From Acidovorax sp. CCYZU-2555 (lineage in GTDB: Bacteria > Pseudomonadota > Gammaproteobacteria > Burkholderiales > Burkholderiaceae_C), in assembly GCF_018413525.1 (NCBI RefSeq), contig NZ_JAHCDD010000010.1, positions 1 to 64,000 on the forward strand: a stretch of DNA of 64,000 bases. Direction: 5' to 3'. Both the position numbers and the translations under genes were made by a program. The notes beneath the pieces are model-generated. The model made no database searches. It saw only the letters and a program-made list of their open reading frames with translations, and was not told the origin of the DNA. Below are positions 46,953-55,677 of this stretch, piece after piece. Each line of letters opens with the position of its first letter. Within the stretch, counting starts at the first letter, position 1.

Positions 46953-46977
46953 TTATCCACATTTATATCCACAGATT
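46953..46977. repeat. DnaA-box pair, copy 2
   Basis: TTATCCACA (46953) is a perfect DnaA box and ATATCCACA (46965) has one mismatch. The spacing and flanking GATT are the same as in copy 1, 151 bases away. Confidence 0.75.
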
Positions 46978-47022
46978 CTTGCCAGCGCAAGCCGTGGCAA
47001 AAGGTGGATCAGAAACGGTGGA

Positions 47023-47991
47023 TCACAGCAGCGCCGAGCGCGCAAAGCGCACGACCGTCACGCCCGCGCGCGCCTGACGTACAGAAGGCATGACCAGCAC
47101 GCAGTCGTCGTAAGGCGTGACCACGGCTTCGCCGTCGTTGTCGCCGATCACGGTGCCGGCCTGCGCGAAGCGCTCCAGACCCGTGAACGGTGCGTTGAAG
47201 CGAAAGCCCTGGCTCTTGGCGACCACGGGGCCGGTCACGGTCAGCGCGAACTGTTCCGCCGCAGCCGGCAGGCGCCAGCCGGGCAGCAGGCGCTGGGCTT
47301 CAGCGTCATCGATGACTTCGGATGCGAGCAGAAAGCGCAGGCACTGGTCCTGGGCCACGGCACGGCTGGCCGGGTCGCCGTGGAAGCCGCATTCGACCAG
47401 CAGCGAGCGCGAGTCGCCGGCTTCTTCGTCCGACAGGCCGAAGCGGCCGTAGTCGCGCAGGCGCGTGCCGTCCTTGTGGCCCGCATCGACGACGATGTGC
47501 GCGGGTGCGCCCATCTGTTTGGCGAGCACCAGATTGCGTGGCTGCACGCCCGTGAGCAGCAGCGGCGCCGAAGGCTCGTGCATCGAGTGCAGGTCGAGCA
47601 GCCAGTCGGTCTGGCGCACGAACGGACGCAGCGCCGCGGCGCGACGGCGTTCGTTGGTGTCGCCGGCATCGATGCGCGCATCGCTCCACTGGCGGTTCAG
47701 GTCTTCATCGGTGAAGCGCGATGCATCGTGCGCGCTGGCATCGAAGCGATCGAACGCGTCGAGGTTGGCGAACACCAGCGTCAGCGTGCCTTGCAGCGGG
47801 CGCAGGCCGGCTTCGAGCAGTCCCTTGAGCGCCCAGGCGCCGCACAGCTCGTTGCCATGGACCAGAGCCGAGATCATCACCTGCCGGCCCGGCAGGCCGG
47901 AGTCGAAATGCCACACGCCTTCGGTGCCGGTGTTGCCCGCGCGCCAGGCGCTGATATCGGGCGCCGGCAGTTCAAATTGCAGTGCGCTCAT
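47023..47991 (-). CDS. Succinylglutamate desuccinylase / aspartoacylase family protein
   Basis: The 322-residue zinc hydrolase has the metal site H45-x2-E48 (VHGNELCG), H135 in DLHSMHEP, a substrate arginine in DLNR (R100), and the catalytic glutamate E200 in LLVECGFHGD. The family removes acyl groups from N-acyl amino acids. There are no other arginine-succinyl pathway genes nearby. It follows a Bug receptor gene with three bases between them, so uptake and cleavage of an acylated compound are likely joined. Confidence 0.87.
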   Translation of the reverse strand: MSALQFELPAPDISAWRAGNTGTEGVWHFDSGLPGRQVMISALVHGNELCGAWALKGLLEAGLRPLQGTLTLVFANLDAFDRFDASAHDASRFTDEDLNRQWSDARIDAGDTNERRRAAALRPFVRQTDWLLDLHSMHEPSAPLLLTGVQPRNLVLAKQMGAPAHIVVDAGHKDGTRLRDYGRFGLSDEEAGDSRSLLVECGFHGDPASRAVAQDQCLRFLLASEVIDDAEAQRLLPGWRLPAAAEQFALTVTGPVVAKSQGFRFNAPFTGLERFAQAGTVIGDNDGEAVVTPYDDCVLVMPSVRQARAGVTVVRFARSALL

Positions 47992-47994
47992 CGC

Positions 47995-48972
47995 TCACTC
48001 TTCGATCTTGGCGAATTCGACAATCTTGGCGTACTTGGCGATTTCGGCGTCGATGAACTTGCGTGGATCAACCTTCTGGTCCATGACCGTCGAGCCCGAA
48101 GCTGCGAGCTTCTTGCGGAAGTCTGCGGAAGCCAGCGTGTCGGCCAAGGCCTTCTTGAGCTTGTCCTGGACGGGCTTGGGCAGGTTGGCAGGAGCCATCA
48201 TCGCGAACCACGAACCGATGTCGACGTTCTTGAACGCCGCGTTTTCGGACAGGGCCGGGATATCGGGCGTGACTGCCGAGCGCTTGGCTTCGGTCGTACC
48301 CAGGGCAATCACCTTGCCCGACTGGATCTGGGGCAGGCCGCTGGACAGCACGAACACACCGTACTCGATGTTGTTGCCGACCAGATCGGTGGTCAGAGGT
48401 GCCACACCGCGGTAGGGGATGTGGGTGATCTTCAGGTTGCCCTGTTCCTGCACCATTTCACCAGCCAGGTGCAGCGCCGTGCCCACGCCCGAGCTGCCGT
48501 AGCTGAACTTGCCGGGGTTCTTGGAGACCGCGGCGATGAACTCGGCGGTGTTCTTCACGCCGGCCTTTTGCGAAGCGACCAGCACCATGGGCTGCGAAGC
48601 CACCAGGCCGATGGGGGTGAAGTCCTGGATCGAGTACTTCACGCTCTTGTTGATCAGGCGCGCGATCGCGATTTCGTTGTTCGCGCCGACCATGATGGTG
48701 TAGCCATCGGGAGCAGCCTTGGCAACTTTTTGCGCGCCGATGGCACCACCGGCACCACCCAGGTTCTCGATCACGACGGGCTGGCCCAGGCGCGCGGCGA
48801 GCTCGGTACCCACCAGACGGCCGATCAGGTCGGTGCTGCCGCCCGGTGGATAGCCGATGACCATGGTGATCGGCTTGCTGGGGTACGAAGCGTCGGCGAA
48901 GGCGGAACCGGCGGCCAGAAGGGCGATACCGCAGGCCAGGGCAGTGCGGCGCAGGATAGAAGTATTTTGCAT
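47995..48972 (-). CDS. Bug-family (TctC-type) periplasmic solute receptor
   Basis: The 325-residue protein has a signal peptide ending at SAFA (residue 26), then DASYPSKPITMVIGYPPGGS, VVIENLGGAGGAIG and PDGYT. The start at 48972 has AAGGAATC upstream. It forms an operon with a LysR gene upstream and a deacylase-like gene downstream (three-base gap). It is one of three Bug receptors in this window. Confidence 0.93.
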   Translation of the reverse strand: MQNTSILRRTALACGIALLAAGSAFADASYPSKPITMVIGYPPGGSTDLIGRLVGTELAARLGQPVVIENLGGAGGAIGAQKVAKAAPDGYTIMVGANNEIAIARLINKSVKYSIQDFTPIGLVASQPMVLVASQKAGVKNTAEFIAAVSKNPGKFSYGSSGVGTALHLAGEMVQEQGNLKITHIPYRGVAPLTTDLVGNNIEYGVFVLSSGLPQIQSGKVIALGTTEAKRSAVTPDIPALSENAAFKNVDIGSWFAMMAPANLPKPVQDKLKKALADTLASADFRKKLAASGSTVMDQKVDPRKFIDAEIAKYAKIVEFAKIEE

Positions 48973-49076
48973 GAGCTGATTCCTTATTGGGATAACCCTG
49001 ATTGTCAAAAGACACAGGGTCTGATTTGGTGCCATAACGGCACGAGGCTGTGCCGTTGTGGCACGGCTTGTAACAA

Positions 49077-49970
49077 TTATCGCTGAGTGACGCGGCGCCA
49101 GAATTCCTCGGCGGCAAAGGTCAGGCGGCGCTTGGGTCGGTACATGCGCACGTCGAAGCGCACTTCCATGTTGCGGCTGCCGGCCAGCGCCAGGCGCCTG
49201 GCCTTGCAATCCGCGTGCGCCATCGACCAGGGCAGCCAGGCCACGCCCAGGCCCTTGTGCACGTATTCGTACTGCGCGTCGGCCGAATCGCATTCGAGGA
49301 TGCGTTGCAGCCGCGGCGCATCGGGGTTCTGCGACAGATGGTCTTCGACCAGCCGCCCCAGCGCCATGCGATGGGGATAGGCAAGGTAGGGCACGCTGCC
49401 AGGCGCGGCAAAGCTGTGCAGCGCCTGGCCCGCGGCGTTGGCGCGCGAGACCGGCACCAGCCGGTCGCTGGCGATGTGCACATGGATGAACTGGCGTGCG
49501 TCGAGCCGCACGGCGATCGCCGGGTGGTGGTAGATCAGCGAAAAATGGATTTCGTCCTGTTCCAGCATCGTCACGGTTTCGTGCAGCGTGCGCGTGTAGA
49601 CCGTGAGCGGGCTGGTCTGCAGCAGCGGGCCCAGGCGCAGCAGCCAGTCGGCGACGATGGTGCGCGCCAGCGTGCGGCCCGTGGCCAGCGTGATGGACTG
49701 TGCCTGCAGGCCCGCAATCGTCTGCAGTTCTTCGTGCGACTGCGCGAGCGTGCGCGTCATCAGCCCGCAGGTTTCTAGAAAGGCCTCACCGGCTGGCGTG
49801 AGGCGCACCGGGCTGCTGCCCGGCGTGACCAGCGGCGTGCCGGTCCAGGCTTCAAGCGCGCGTATGCGCCGCCCGAACGCCGGGTGGGTCACGTGGCGCA
49901 GTTCGGCCGCGCGCGTGAAGCTGCGCTCCTGCGCCAGCATGATGAAGTCTTCCAGCCATTTGATTTGCAT
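49077..49970 (-). CDS. LysR-family transcriptional regulator
   Basis: The 297-residue product has the LysR winged helix (MQIKWLEDFIMLAQERSFTR, then HVTHPAFGRRIRALEA) and an effector domain. It is on the same strand as and upstream of the Bug receptor and deacylase-like genes (104-base gap), and downstream of pyrF by 14 bases. It is the likely regulator of the receptor-deacylase pair. Confidence 0.88.
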   Translation of the reverse strand: MQIKWLEDFIMLAQERSFTRAAELRHVTHPAFGRRIRALEAWTGTPLVTPGSSPVRLTPAGEAFLETCGLMTRTLAQSHEELQTIAGLQAQSITLATGRTLARTIVADWLLRLGPLLQTSPLTVYTRTLHETVTMLEQDEIHFSLIYHHPAIAVRLDARQFIHVHIASDRLVPVSRANAAGQALHSFAAPGSVPYLAYPHRMALGRLVEDHLSQNPDAPRLQRILECDSADAQYEYVHKGLGVAWLPWSMAHADCKARRLALAGSRNMEVRFDVRMYRPKRRLTFAAEEFWRRVTQR

Positions 49971-49984
49971 GGCCGGCCCCCCGG

Positions 49985-50821
49985 TCAGCCGCGCGCTTCG
50001 CGAGCGGCTTGCTGCAGGGTTTCGCGCGTGGCTTGTGCCTGGGCGCGCGCGGCCTGGGCGAAGTCGGCACCCGACGACGCGTACAGAATGGCGCGTGAAG
50101 AGTTGACGATGATGCTGCCGTGTTCGCGCAGTCCGGCCTTGACGGTGGCGACGGCGTCGCCGCCCTGGGCGCCCACGCCGGGAATCAGCAGCGGCAGCGT
50201 CGGCGCGATTTCGCGCACGCGCTCGATTTCATGCGGGCGCGTCGCGCCGACCACCAGGCCCAGCTGTCCGTTGAGGTTCCACGGGCCTTGCGCCAGCGCG
50301 GCCACATGCTCGAACACCTTGGGGTTGCCCGGCACATCGGCCAGCGTGCGCGCCTGCAGGTCGTCGCCGCCCGGGTTGGACGTGCGGCACAGCAGGAAGG
50401 CGCCCTTGCCTTCATATTTCAGATAGGGTGCGACCGAGTCGAAGCCCATGAACGGCGACAGGGTCACGGCGTCGGCGCCATAGCGCTCGAAGGCTTCCTT
50501 GGCGTACTGCTCGGCCGTGGAGCCGATGTCGCCGCGCTTGGCGTCGAGAATCACGGGCACATGGGGAGCGACGGCGCGCATGTGGGCCATCAGGCGTTCG
50601 AGCTGGTCTTCGGCGCGGTGGGCGGCGAAATAGGCGATCTGCGGCTTGAACGAGTTCACCAGGTCGGCGGTGGCATCGACGATGGCGGCGCAGAAGTCGA
50701 AGATCTTCGAGGCATCGCCTTGCATCGCGGCAGGAAAGCGGTTGGGTTCGGGATCGAGCCCCACGCACAGCATGGATTGGTTTTGCGAGCCGGCGTTGCG
50801 CAGCATGTCGAGGAAAGTCAT
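49985..50821 (-). CDS. pyrF: Orotidine 5'-phosphate decarboxylase, type 2
   Basis: The 278-residue enzyme makes UMP by decarboxylating OMP, the last step of pyrimidine synthesis. The catalytic motif [12 protein letters not shown] (near residue 91) holds the essential lysine and aspartate. The length and this motif place it in the longer type 2 subgroup. Its start follows pgk after a terminator, so it is transcribed separately. Confidence 0.96.
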   Translation of the reverse strand: MTFLDMLRNAGSQNQSMLCVGLDPEPNRFPAAMQGDASKIFDFCAAIVDATADLVNSFKPQIAYFAAHRAEDQLERLMAHMRAVAPHVPVILDAKRGDIGSTAEQYAKEAFERYGADAVTLSPFMGFDSVAPYLKYEGKGAFLLCRTSNPGGDDLQARTLADVPGNPKVFEHVAALAQGPWNLNGQLGLVVGATRPHEIERVREIAPTLPLLIPGVGAQGGDAVATVKAGLREHGSIIVNSSRAILYASSGADFAQAARAQAQATRETLQQAAREARG

Positions 50822-50846
50822 GGGGCGGGATTTTAAGGCACGGCAA

Positions 50847-50873
50847 GAAAAAAGCCCCGGCGGGCCGGGGCTT
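50847..50873 (-). terminator. Rho-independent terminator after pgk
   Basis: AAGCCCCGG and CCGGGGCTT pair around a CGGG loop (50852-50873) and the minus-strand transcript ends in a T-run. It lies 23 bases after the pgk stop and before pyrF. Confidence 0.88.
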
Positions 50874-50895
50874 AGGGCAGGGCGTTACATGGCAA

Positions 50896-52089
50896 TCAGC
50901 CGTTCGCGCGTTTTTCCAGAATTTCGAATGCGGGCAAGGTCTTGCCTTCGAGCACTTCGAGGAAGGCGCCGCCGCCCGTCGAAATGTAGCCGACCTGGTC
51001 TTCGATGCCGTACTTGGCAATCGCGGCCAGCGTGTCGCCGCCGCCCGCAATGCTGAACGCCGACGACTCGGCGATCGCCTGGGCGATGGTGCGCGTGCCG
51101 TTTTCGAAGGCCGCGAATTCGAACACGCCCACGGGGCCGTTCCAGACGATGGTGCCCGCGGCCTTGAGCTGGGCCGCGAGACGGGCCGCGGTATCGGGGC
51201 CGATGTCGAGGATCAGGTCGTCATCGGCGACATCGGTCGCGGCCTTGATGGTCGCTGGCGCGTCGGCGGCGAAGGTCTTGGCGACCACCACGTCGGTGGG
51301 AATCGGCACCTGCGCGCCGCGCGCGGCCATGGCGTCGATCACCGCCTTGGCCTGGGCCACGAGGTCGGGTTCGGCCAGCGACTTGCCGATCTTCAGGCCC
51401 GCGGCCAGCATGAACGTGTTGGCGATGCCGCCGCCGACGATCAGCTGGTCGACCTTGTGCGCCAGCGCTTCGAGAATGGTCAGCTTGGTCGAGACCTTGG
51501 AGCCGGCGACGATGGCCACCAGCGGCTGGGCGGGCGCGGCCAGCGCTTTTTGCAGCGCGTCGATTTCCGCCGACAGCAGCGGGCCGGCGCAGGCCACGGG
51601 CGCGAACTGGGCGATGCCGTAGGTCGTGCCTTCGGCGCGGTGGGCCGTGCCGAACGCGTCGTTGACGAAAATATCGCACAGCGCGGCCAGCTTCTTCGCC
51701 AGCGCTTCCTGGTTCTTCTTCTCGCCGACGTTGACGCGGCAGTTTTCCAGCAGCACGACCTGGCCGGGCTGCACCTGCACGCCATCGACCCAGTCGGCGA
51801 CCAGCGGCACGTCACGGCCCAGCAGCTCGGCCAGGCGCTTGGCCACGGGAGCGAGCGAGTCGGCGGGCTGGAACTGGCCTTCGGTGGGACGGCCCAGGTG
51901 GCTGGTGACCATCACTGCCGCACCGGCCTTGAGCGCCATTTCAATGCATGGCACCGAAGCACGCACGCGCGTGTCTTCGGTGATTTCACCGGCGTCGTTG
52001 AGCGGAACGTTCAGGTCGGCACGAATGAAAACGCGTTGGCCCTGGGCTTTGCCCTGGGCGCACAGGTCGGAGAAGCGAAGAATGTTCAT
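50896..52089 (-). CDS. pgk: Phosphoglycerate kinase
   Basis: The 397-residue glycolytic and Calvin-cycle enzyme transfers phosphate between 1,3-bisphosphoglycerate and ADP. Motifs include [10 protein letters not shown] near residue 20, [11 protein letters not shown] near 62, [19 protein letters not shown], and the C-terminal [12 protein letters not shown] and [18 protein letters not shown] start it at 52089 (MNILRFSDL); longer frames would read into a repeat. It is on its own. Confidence 0.97.
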   Translation of the reverse strand: MNILRFSDLCAQGKAQGQRVFIRADLNVPLNDAGEITEDTRVRASVPCIEMALKAGAAVMVTSHLGRPTEGQFQPADSLAPVAKRLAELLGRDVPLVADWVDGVQVQPGQVVLLENCRVNVGEKKNQEALAKKLAALCDIFVNDAFGTAHRAEGTTYGIAQFAPVACAGPLLSAEIDALQKALAAPAQPLVAIVAGSKVSTKLTILEALAHKVDQLIVGGGIANTFMLAAGLKIGKSLAEPDLVAQAKAVIDAMAARGAQVPIPTDVVVAKTFAADAPATIKAATDVADDDLILDIGPDTAARLAAQLKAAGTIVWNGPVGVFEFAAFENGTRTIAQAIAESSAFSIAGGGDTLAAIAKYGIEDQVGYISTGGGAFLEVLEGKTLPAFEILEKRANG

Positions 52090-52170
52090 GGCAGCGTATC
52101 GGCCTTGGAAGGAGGCGGTTTGGCGTTGGATTGATAAAGCGCCGCCATTGTAGGCGCCCCTTGCCGATAG

Positions 52171-52256
52171 GGCAGGCCGTTCATGCTTCGACAGGCTCAG
52201 CACGAACGGGAGAATCCGTTCGCCCTGAACCTGAGCTTGTCGAAGGATCGAAGGGC
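52171..52256. repeat. Dispersed palindromic repeat, copy 1
   Basis: The block contains CTTCGACAGGCTCAGCACGA, a short spacer, and a reverse-complement-like arm with CCGTTCGCCCTGAACCTGAG. The type is common in Burkholderiales intergenic DNA. A second, diverged copy lies at 63871-63960. It sits in the gap between pgk and azlD. Confidence 0.7.
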
Positions 52257-52293
52257 GTTTCAGGGCGCAGCGTGCGGTCTCGCACGGCCCGAA

Positions 52294-52629
52294 TTACCAA
52301 CCGAGTCCAATATGCAACGGCAAGTAAACCGCCATGCCCACGACGATGGTTCCCAGAATTCCGCGCCGCCAGAAATAGTAGGCCGTCGCCAGCACCACGG
52401 CCGGCAGGCGGGCGTCGAGCAGCGTCTGGATCAGCGCGCCCTGGGTGATGACCAGCTCGGGGGCGATCACCGCCGCGAGCGCGGCCAGCGGCGCGTACTT
52501 GAGGCCGCGCTTGAGCCAGTGCGGCATGGGCACTTCGCGCTCGGGGTACATGAAGAAGGCGCGCGTGAACAGCGTGATCGCGCCCAGGCCCAGGCAGTTC
52601 ACGGCAAAAAGCCACCAGGAATCCATCAT
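52294..52629 (-). CDS. azlD: AzlD-family membrane protein
   Basis: The 111-residue protein has three or four hydrophobic spans (LFAVNCLGLGAITLFTRAFF, APLAALAAVIAPELVI, TIVVGMAVYLPLHIGL). It is the small partner of AzlC in branched-chain amino acid export. The start overlaps the azlC stop (ATGA), so they are translated together. Confidence 0.9.
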   Translation of the reverse strand: MMDSWWLFAVNCLGLGAITLFTRAFFMYPEREVPMPHWLKRGLKYAPLAALAAVIAPELVITQGALIQTLLDARLPAVVLATAYYFWRRGILGTIVVGMAVYLPLHIGLGW

Positions 52630-53471
52630 GGGCGTTCTTCCTCATCGAGCGGCAGCACGGGGTGGCGCTCGCCGCGCTGCGGGTCGGGCGCGCGCAGCGC
52701 GGCCGGGCCGGCGCGCCATTCGCGCAGCCGGCGTTCGGTGTTTTCCATCATCAGGCCCACGGCCACGGCGGCGGCGATCGCGGCCAGGATGTTGAGCTTG
52801 AGCGGCAGCGCAAAAGCGGCCACGGCCACGGCGGCGGCCACGCCGGTCGCGGCCCAGGTCGTGCGGTCGGTGAGCATGGAGTACAGCACGCCTATCAGCG
52901 CCAGCACGCCCGCGAAGCCCAGGCCCCAGGACAGCGGCACCAGGTCGGCGAAGAAGATGCCGGCCACCGAGAAGCTTTGCCAGACCATCCAGTTGGTCGA
53001 CGCCGCGCCCCAGAAATACGCCACCTGTTCAGGGCTGCGCTGGCCGTCGGGATAGCGTTTGAGAAACGCGACAAAGATCACGTCGCCGCTGAAATAGCTG
53101 ATCGCCAGCCGGTGGCGGCGCGCGAGGTGGGCGAAATAGCCGCGCCACATGCTGCTCAGGATCACGAAGCGCAGGTTCACGCAGATCGCGGTGAACCACA
53201 CCACCCACAGCGGCGCGCCTGCGATCATCAGCGGCAGCACGGCCAGTTGGGCGCTGCCCGCGTAGACCACGAACGACATGAACAAGGCCATGGACACGGT
53301 CATGCCGCTCTTGACCATGGCCACGCCCGTGACCAGCGCCCAGGCGGCAATGCCCAGCGAGACGCCGCTCATGTCCTGCATGCCCTGGCGAAAGCCCGGC
53401 TCGCGCACGATGCCCAGCGCGCGGCGGGTCACGGCGTCGAGTTCGGAGCCGGATTCTGGAAGCTGGCTCAT
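52626..53471 (-). CDS. azlC: AzlC-family branched-chain amino acid exporter
   Basis: The 281-residue membrane protein has several spans and the AzlC features [20 protein letters not shown] near residue 27 and [20 protein letters not shown] near 66. The C-terminus carries a basic/polar tail ending LDEEERP. Its start overlaps the fmt stop and its stop overlaps the azlD start, so three genes are coupled. Confidence 0.9.
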   Translation of the reverse strand: MSQLPESGSELDAVTRRALGIVREPGFRQGMQDMSGVSLGIAAWALVTGVAMVKSGMTVSMALFMSFVVYAGSAQLAVLPLMIAGAPLWVVWFTAICVNLRFVILSSMWRGYFAHLARRHRLAISYFSGDVIFVAFLKRYPDGQRSPEQVAYFWGAASTNWMVWQSFSVAGIFFADLVPLSWGLGFAGVLALIGVLYSMLTDRTTWAATGVAAAVAVAAFALPLKLNILAAIAAAVAVGLMMENTERRLREWRAGPAALRAPDPQRGERHPVLPLDEEERP

Positions 53472-54430
53472 GGCGCGGCTTCGAGCAGCGCGCCCACGGG
53501 CAGCGCAAAGCCGTGCAGGAAGTCGCCCGCGGGCAGGCGTTTGCCGCCCGCGCGCTGCAGTTGGGTGAAGCGCAGCGCACCCTCGCCGCAGGCGATGACC
53601 ACGCCCGCGGCATCGGCGGCGAGCACCGTGCCGGGAGCGGCGTCGGCGCTGCGCGGCTCGGGTCGGCCTTCCCAGAACTTGATGGTTTCGCCCTGCCACA
53701 GGCCCGCGGCGCCGGGAAACGGCGTGAACGCGCGCACGCGCCGGTCTATGGTCTCGGCCGGCAGGCGCCAGTCGATCCAGCTTTCGGCTTTCTCGATCTT
53801 GTGCGCATAGGTCACGCCTTCGGCGGGCTGGGGCGTGCGCGGCAGGCCGCCGCAGGCGCTCATTTCCAGCGCTTCGACGATCAGCCGGCCGCCCAGCACG
53901 GCCAGTTGGTCGTGCAGGCTGGCCGTGGTGTCGGTGGCGGTGATGGGCAGGCGTTCGATCAGGCACATGTCGCCGGTGTCCAGCCCCGCATCCATCTGCA
54001 TGATGGTCACGCCGGTCTCGCTGTCGCCGGCTTCGATCGCGCGGTGGATGGGCGCGGCGCCGCGCCAGCGCGGCAGCAGGCTGGCATGGATGTTGAGACA
54101 GCCCTTGGCCGGGGTGTCGAGCACCCACTGCGGCAGGATCAGGCCGTAGGCGGCCACGACCATCACATCGGCCTGGGCGGCTTCGATGGCGGCGCGCGCC
54201 TGCGCGGCGTCCTCGGGGTATTTGCCGTCGAGCCGCAGGCTGCGCGGCTGGCTCACAGGAATGCCGTGCGCCAGCGCGCACTGCTTCACAGGCGAGGCCT
54301 GGAGCTTCATGCCGCGGCCCGCGGGCCGGTCGGGCTGGGTCAGCACCAGGGGAACGTTGAAGCCTGCGTCGAGCAGACGCTGCAAAGCCACGCTGGCGAA
54401 TTCCGGCGTACCGGCAAAGATGACGTTCAT
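53468..54430 (-). CDS. fmt: Methionyl-tRNA formyltransferase
   Basis: The 320-residue enzyme formylates initiator Met-t[23 protein letters not shown] opens the protein, and [20 protein letters not shown] near residue 106 is the formyl-donor motif with essential asparagine and histidine. It is in one strand with def and the lipoprotein gene upstream, and azlCD downstream. Length is normal. Confidence 0.97.
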   Translation of the reverse strand: MNVIFAGTPEFASVALQRLLDAGFNVPLVLTQPDRPAGRGMKLQASPVKQCALAHGIPVSQPRSLRLDGKYPEDAAQARAAIEAAQADVMVVAAYGLILPQWVLDTPAKGCLNIHASLLPRWRGAAPIHRAIEAGDSETGVTIMQMDAGLDTGDMCLIERLPITATDTTASLHDQLAVLGGRLIVEALEMSACGGLPRTPQPAEGVTYAHKIEKAESWIDWRLPAETIDRRVRAFTPFPGAAGLWQGETIKFWEGRPEPRSADAAPGTVLAADAAGVVIACGEGALRFTQLQRAGGKRLPAGDFLHGFALPVGALLEAAP

Positions 54431-54460
54431 GCAATCACAAGGGGGAAGGGTGCGGCCCGC

Positions 54461-54970
54461 TCAATCGAGGGGGTCGCGGTCGTTGAATACTTCGTCGGTG
54501 AACATCACGCGGCGCACCACATCCGTGGGGTCGATGTGCACATGGGCCTGGCGTGCAGCCCCATTGTCCAGCAAACGGTAGGTCCAGATGTCGCCTTTGA
54601 AGCTGGCTACATGCTCGACCAGCGCTGGCGGGCCGAATTGCTGCAGCACGCTGGCGCGCGTGTCGGCGTCGACGCGCAGCGCGAAGAACTGTTCCATGGT
54701 CAGCACTTGCTGCACGCGCACCAGGCGCTGCCCGGCGTCGAAGTCGAGGTGATAGACCTGCTGGCCCGCAGGCTGGCGGCTGTAGACCAGGCGTTCGCCG
54801 CCATCGGGCAGCGAACGCGTGAGCGTGGGCCGGCCCATGTCTTCGAGCACTTCGGCGCGGCCGCTGCCGATCTTTTGCCATTCGGGCACCGCGCACCCGG
54901 CGAGCCAGAGGCTGGCCGCCCCCCAGACTACCCAGCGTGCCCCTCGGAACAGCACTGGGCGGGCATTCAT
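54461..54970 (-). CDS. Lipoprotein with two BamE/SmpA-like repeats
   Basis: The 169-residue product has a lipoprotein signal ([14 protein letters not shown]), with the lipobox LAGC giving C26. After it, two similar stretches ([19 protein letters not shown] and [20 protein letters not shown] followed by DIWTYRL) resemble the BamE/SmpA fold. BamE helps outer-membrane protein assembly, but this one is a remote relative and its role is unknown. Its start overlaps the def stop (ATGA) and it lies 30 bases before fmt, an unusual insertion between two translation genes. Confidence 0.7.
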   Translation of the reverse strand: MNARPVLFRGARWVVWGAASLWLAGCAVPEWQKIGSGRAEVLEDMGRPTLTRSLPDGGERLVYSRQPAGQQVYHLDFDAGQRLVRVQQVLTMEQFFALRVDADTRASVLQQFGPPALVEHVASFKGDIWTYRLLDNGAARQAHVHIDPTDVVRRVMFTDEVFNDRDPLD

Positions 54971-55476
54971 TGCCGGTCCAGTTTTTGCTGCTTGAGCAGC
55001 TTGGTCTTGATGCGGTTGCGCTTGAGCGGCGAAAGGTATTCGACGAAGACCTTGCCCATCAGGTGGTCCATCTCGTGCTGGATGCAGATGGCCAGCATGC
55101 CTTCGGCGTCGATCTCGCGCGACTGGCCCCTGTCGTCGAGCGCGCGCACCTTGACGGCGATCGAGCGCTCGACGCCGTCATAAATGCCAGGCACCGACAG
55201 GCAGCCTTCGTCGCCCAACTGCTTCTCGTCGCTGGCCCAGAGAATCTCGGGGTTGATCAGCGTCATAGGCTGGTCACGCTCTTCCGATACATCGATCACT
55301 ACCACGCGCTCGTGCGCGTCGATCTGCGTCGCCGCCAGGCCTATGCCCTGGGCGTCGTACATGGTCGCGAGCATGTCGGCAACCAGGGTCTGGATGCGCT
55401 CATCCACCACGGTGACCGGCTGGGCCACCTTGTGCAGGCGTGGATCGGGGTAGCAGAGGATGGGAAGAATTGCCAT
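54967..55476 (-). CDS. def: Peptide deformylase
   Basis: The 169-residue enzyme removes the formyl group from new proteins. The three motifs [17 protein letters not shown] and [10 protein letters not shown] hold the metal-binding cysteine and two histidines. I start at [14 protein letters not shown] at 55476, the usual family start. It is the first gene of the def-lipoprotein-fmt group and is divergent from the LysM gene. Confidence 0.97.
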   Translation of the reverse strand: MAILPILCYPDPRLHKVAQPVTVVDERIQTLVADMLATMYDAQGIGLAATQIDAHERVVVIDVSEERDQPMTLINPEILWASDEKQLGDEGCLSVPGIYDGVERSIAVKVRALDDRGQSREIDAEGMLAICIQHEMDHLMGKVFVEYLSPLKRNRIKTKLLKQQKLDRQ

Positions 55477-55677
55477 GGCAGCCAACAAAATGATGTCGCT
55501 ATTTTCGCCACTTTTGCGCTTTTTCGCTGGGCGCCGGTTCAATAATCATTGCCTGATCAAGGCCTTGCGTCGAGAATCTGCGAAGCTTTGTTACGTATTA
55601 CCACGGCGCGGCCTGCAGGGCTGGCGCAGCCGCAGCGACAAGCCAGGCGTGCGGCCTGACCAAATAGAGGGATTGAG

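Larger units (their letters stand above)
46721..47022. other. 302-base gap after uvrA carrying DnaA-box pairs and a hairpin
   Basis: The gap separates two genes that converge on it, so no promoter is required here. It holds two near-identical DnaA-box units (46802-46826 and 46953-46977) and, between them, a terminator hairpin. I see no open frame with support. Confidence 0.7.

Noticed and set aside
46721-47022. Chromosomal origin of replication
   Set aside because: Only four DnaA boxes, no AT-rich unwinding region of size, and none of the usual neighbours (dnaA, dnaN, gyrB, rpmH). Kept as DnaA-box units only.
46591-49086. Open frame of about 830 codons on the plus strand over the deacylase and Bug receptor genes
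   Set aside because: It is antisense to two genes with clear motifs and has no recognisable domains.
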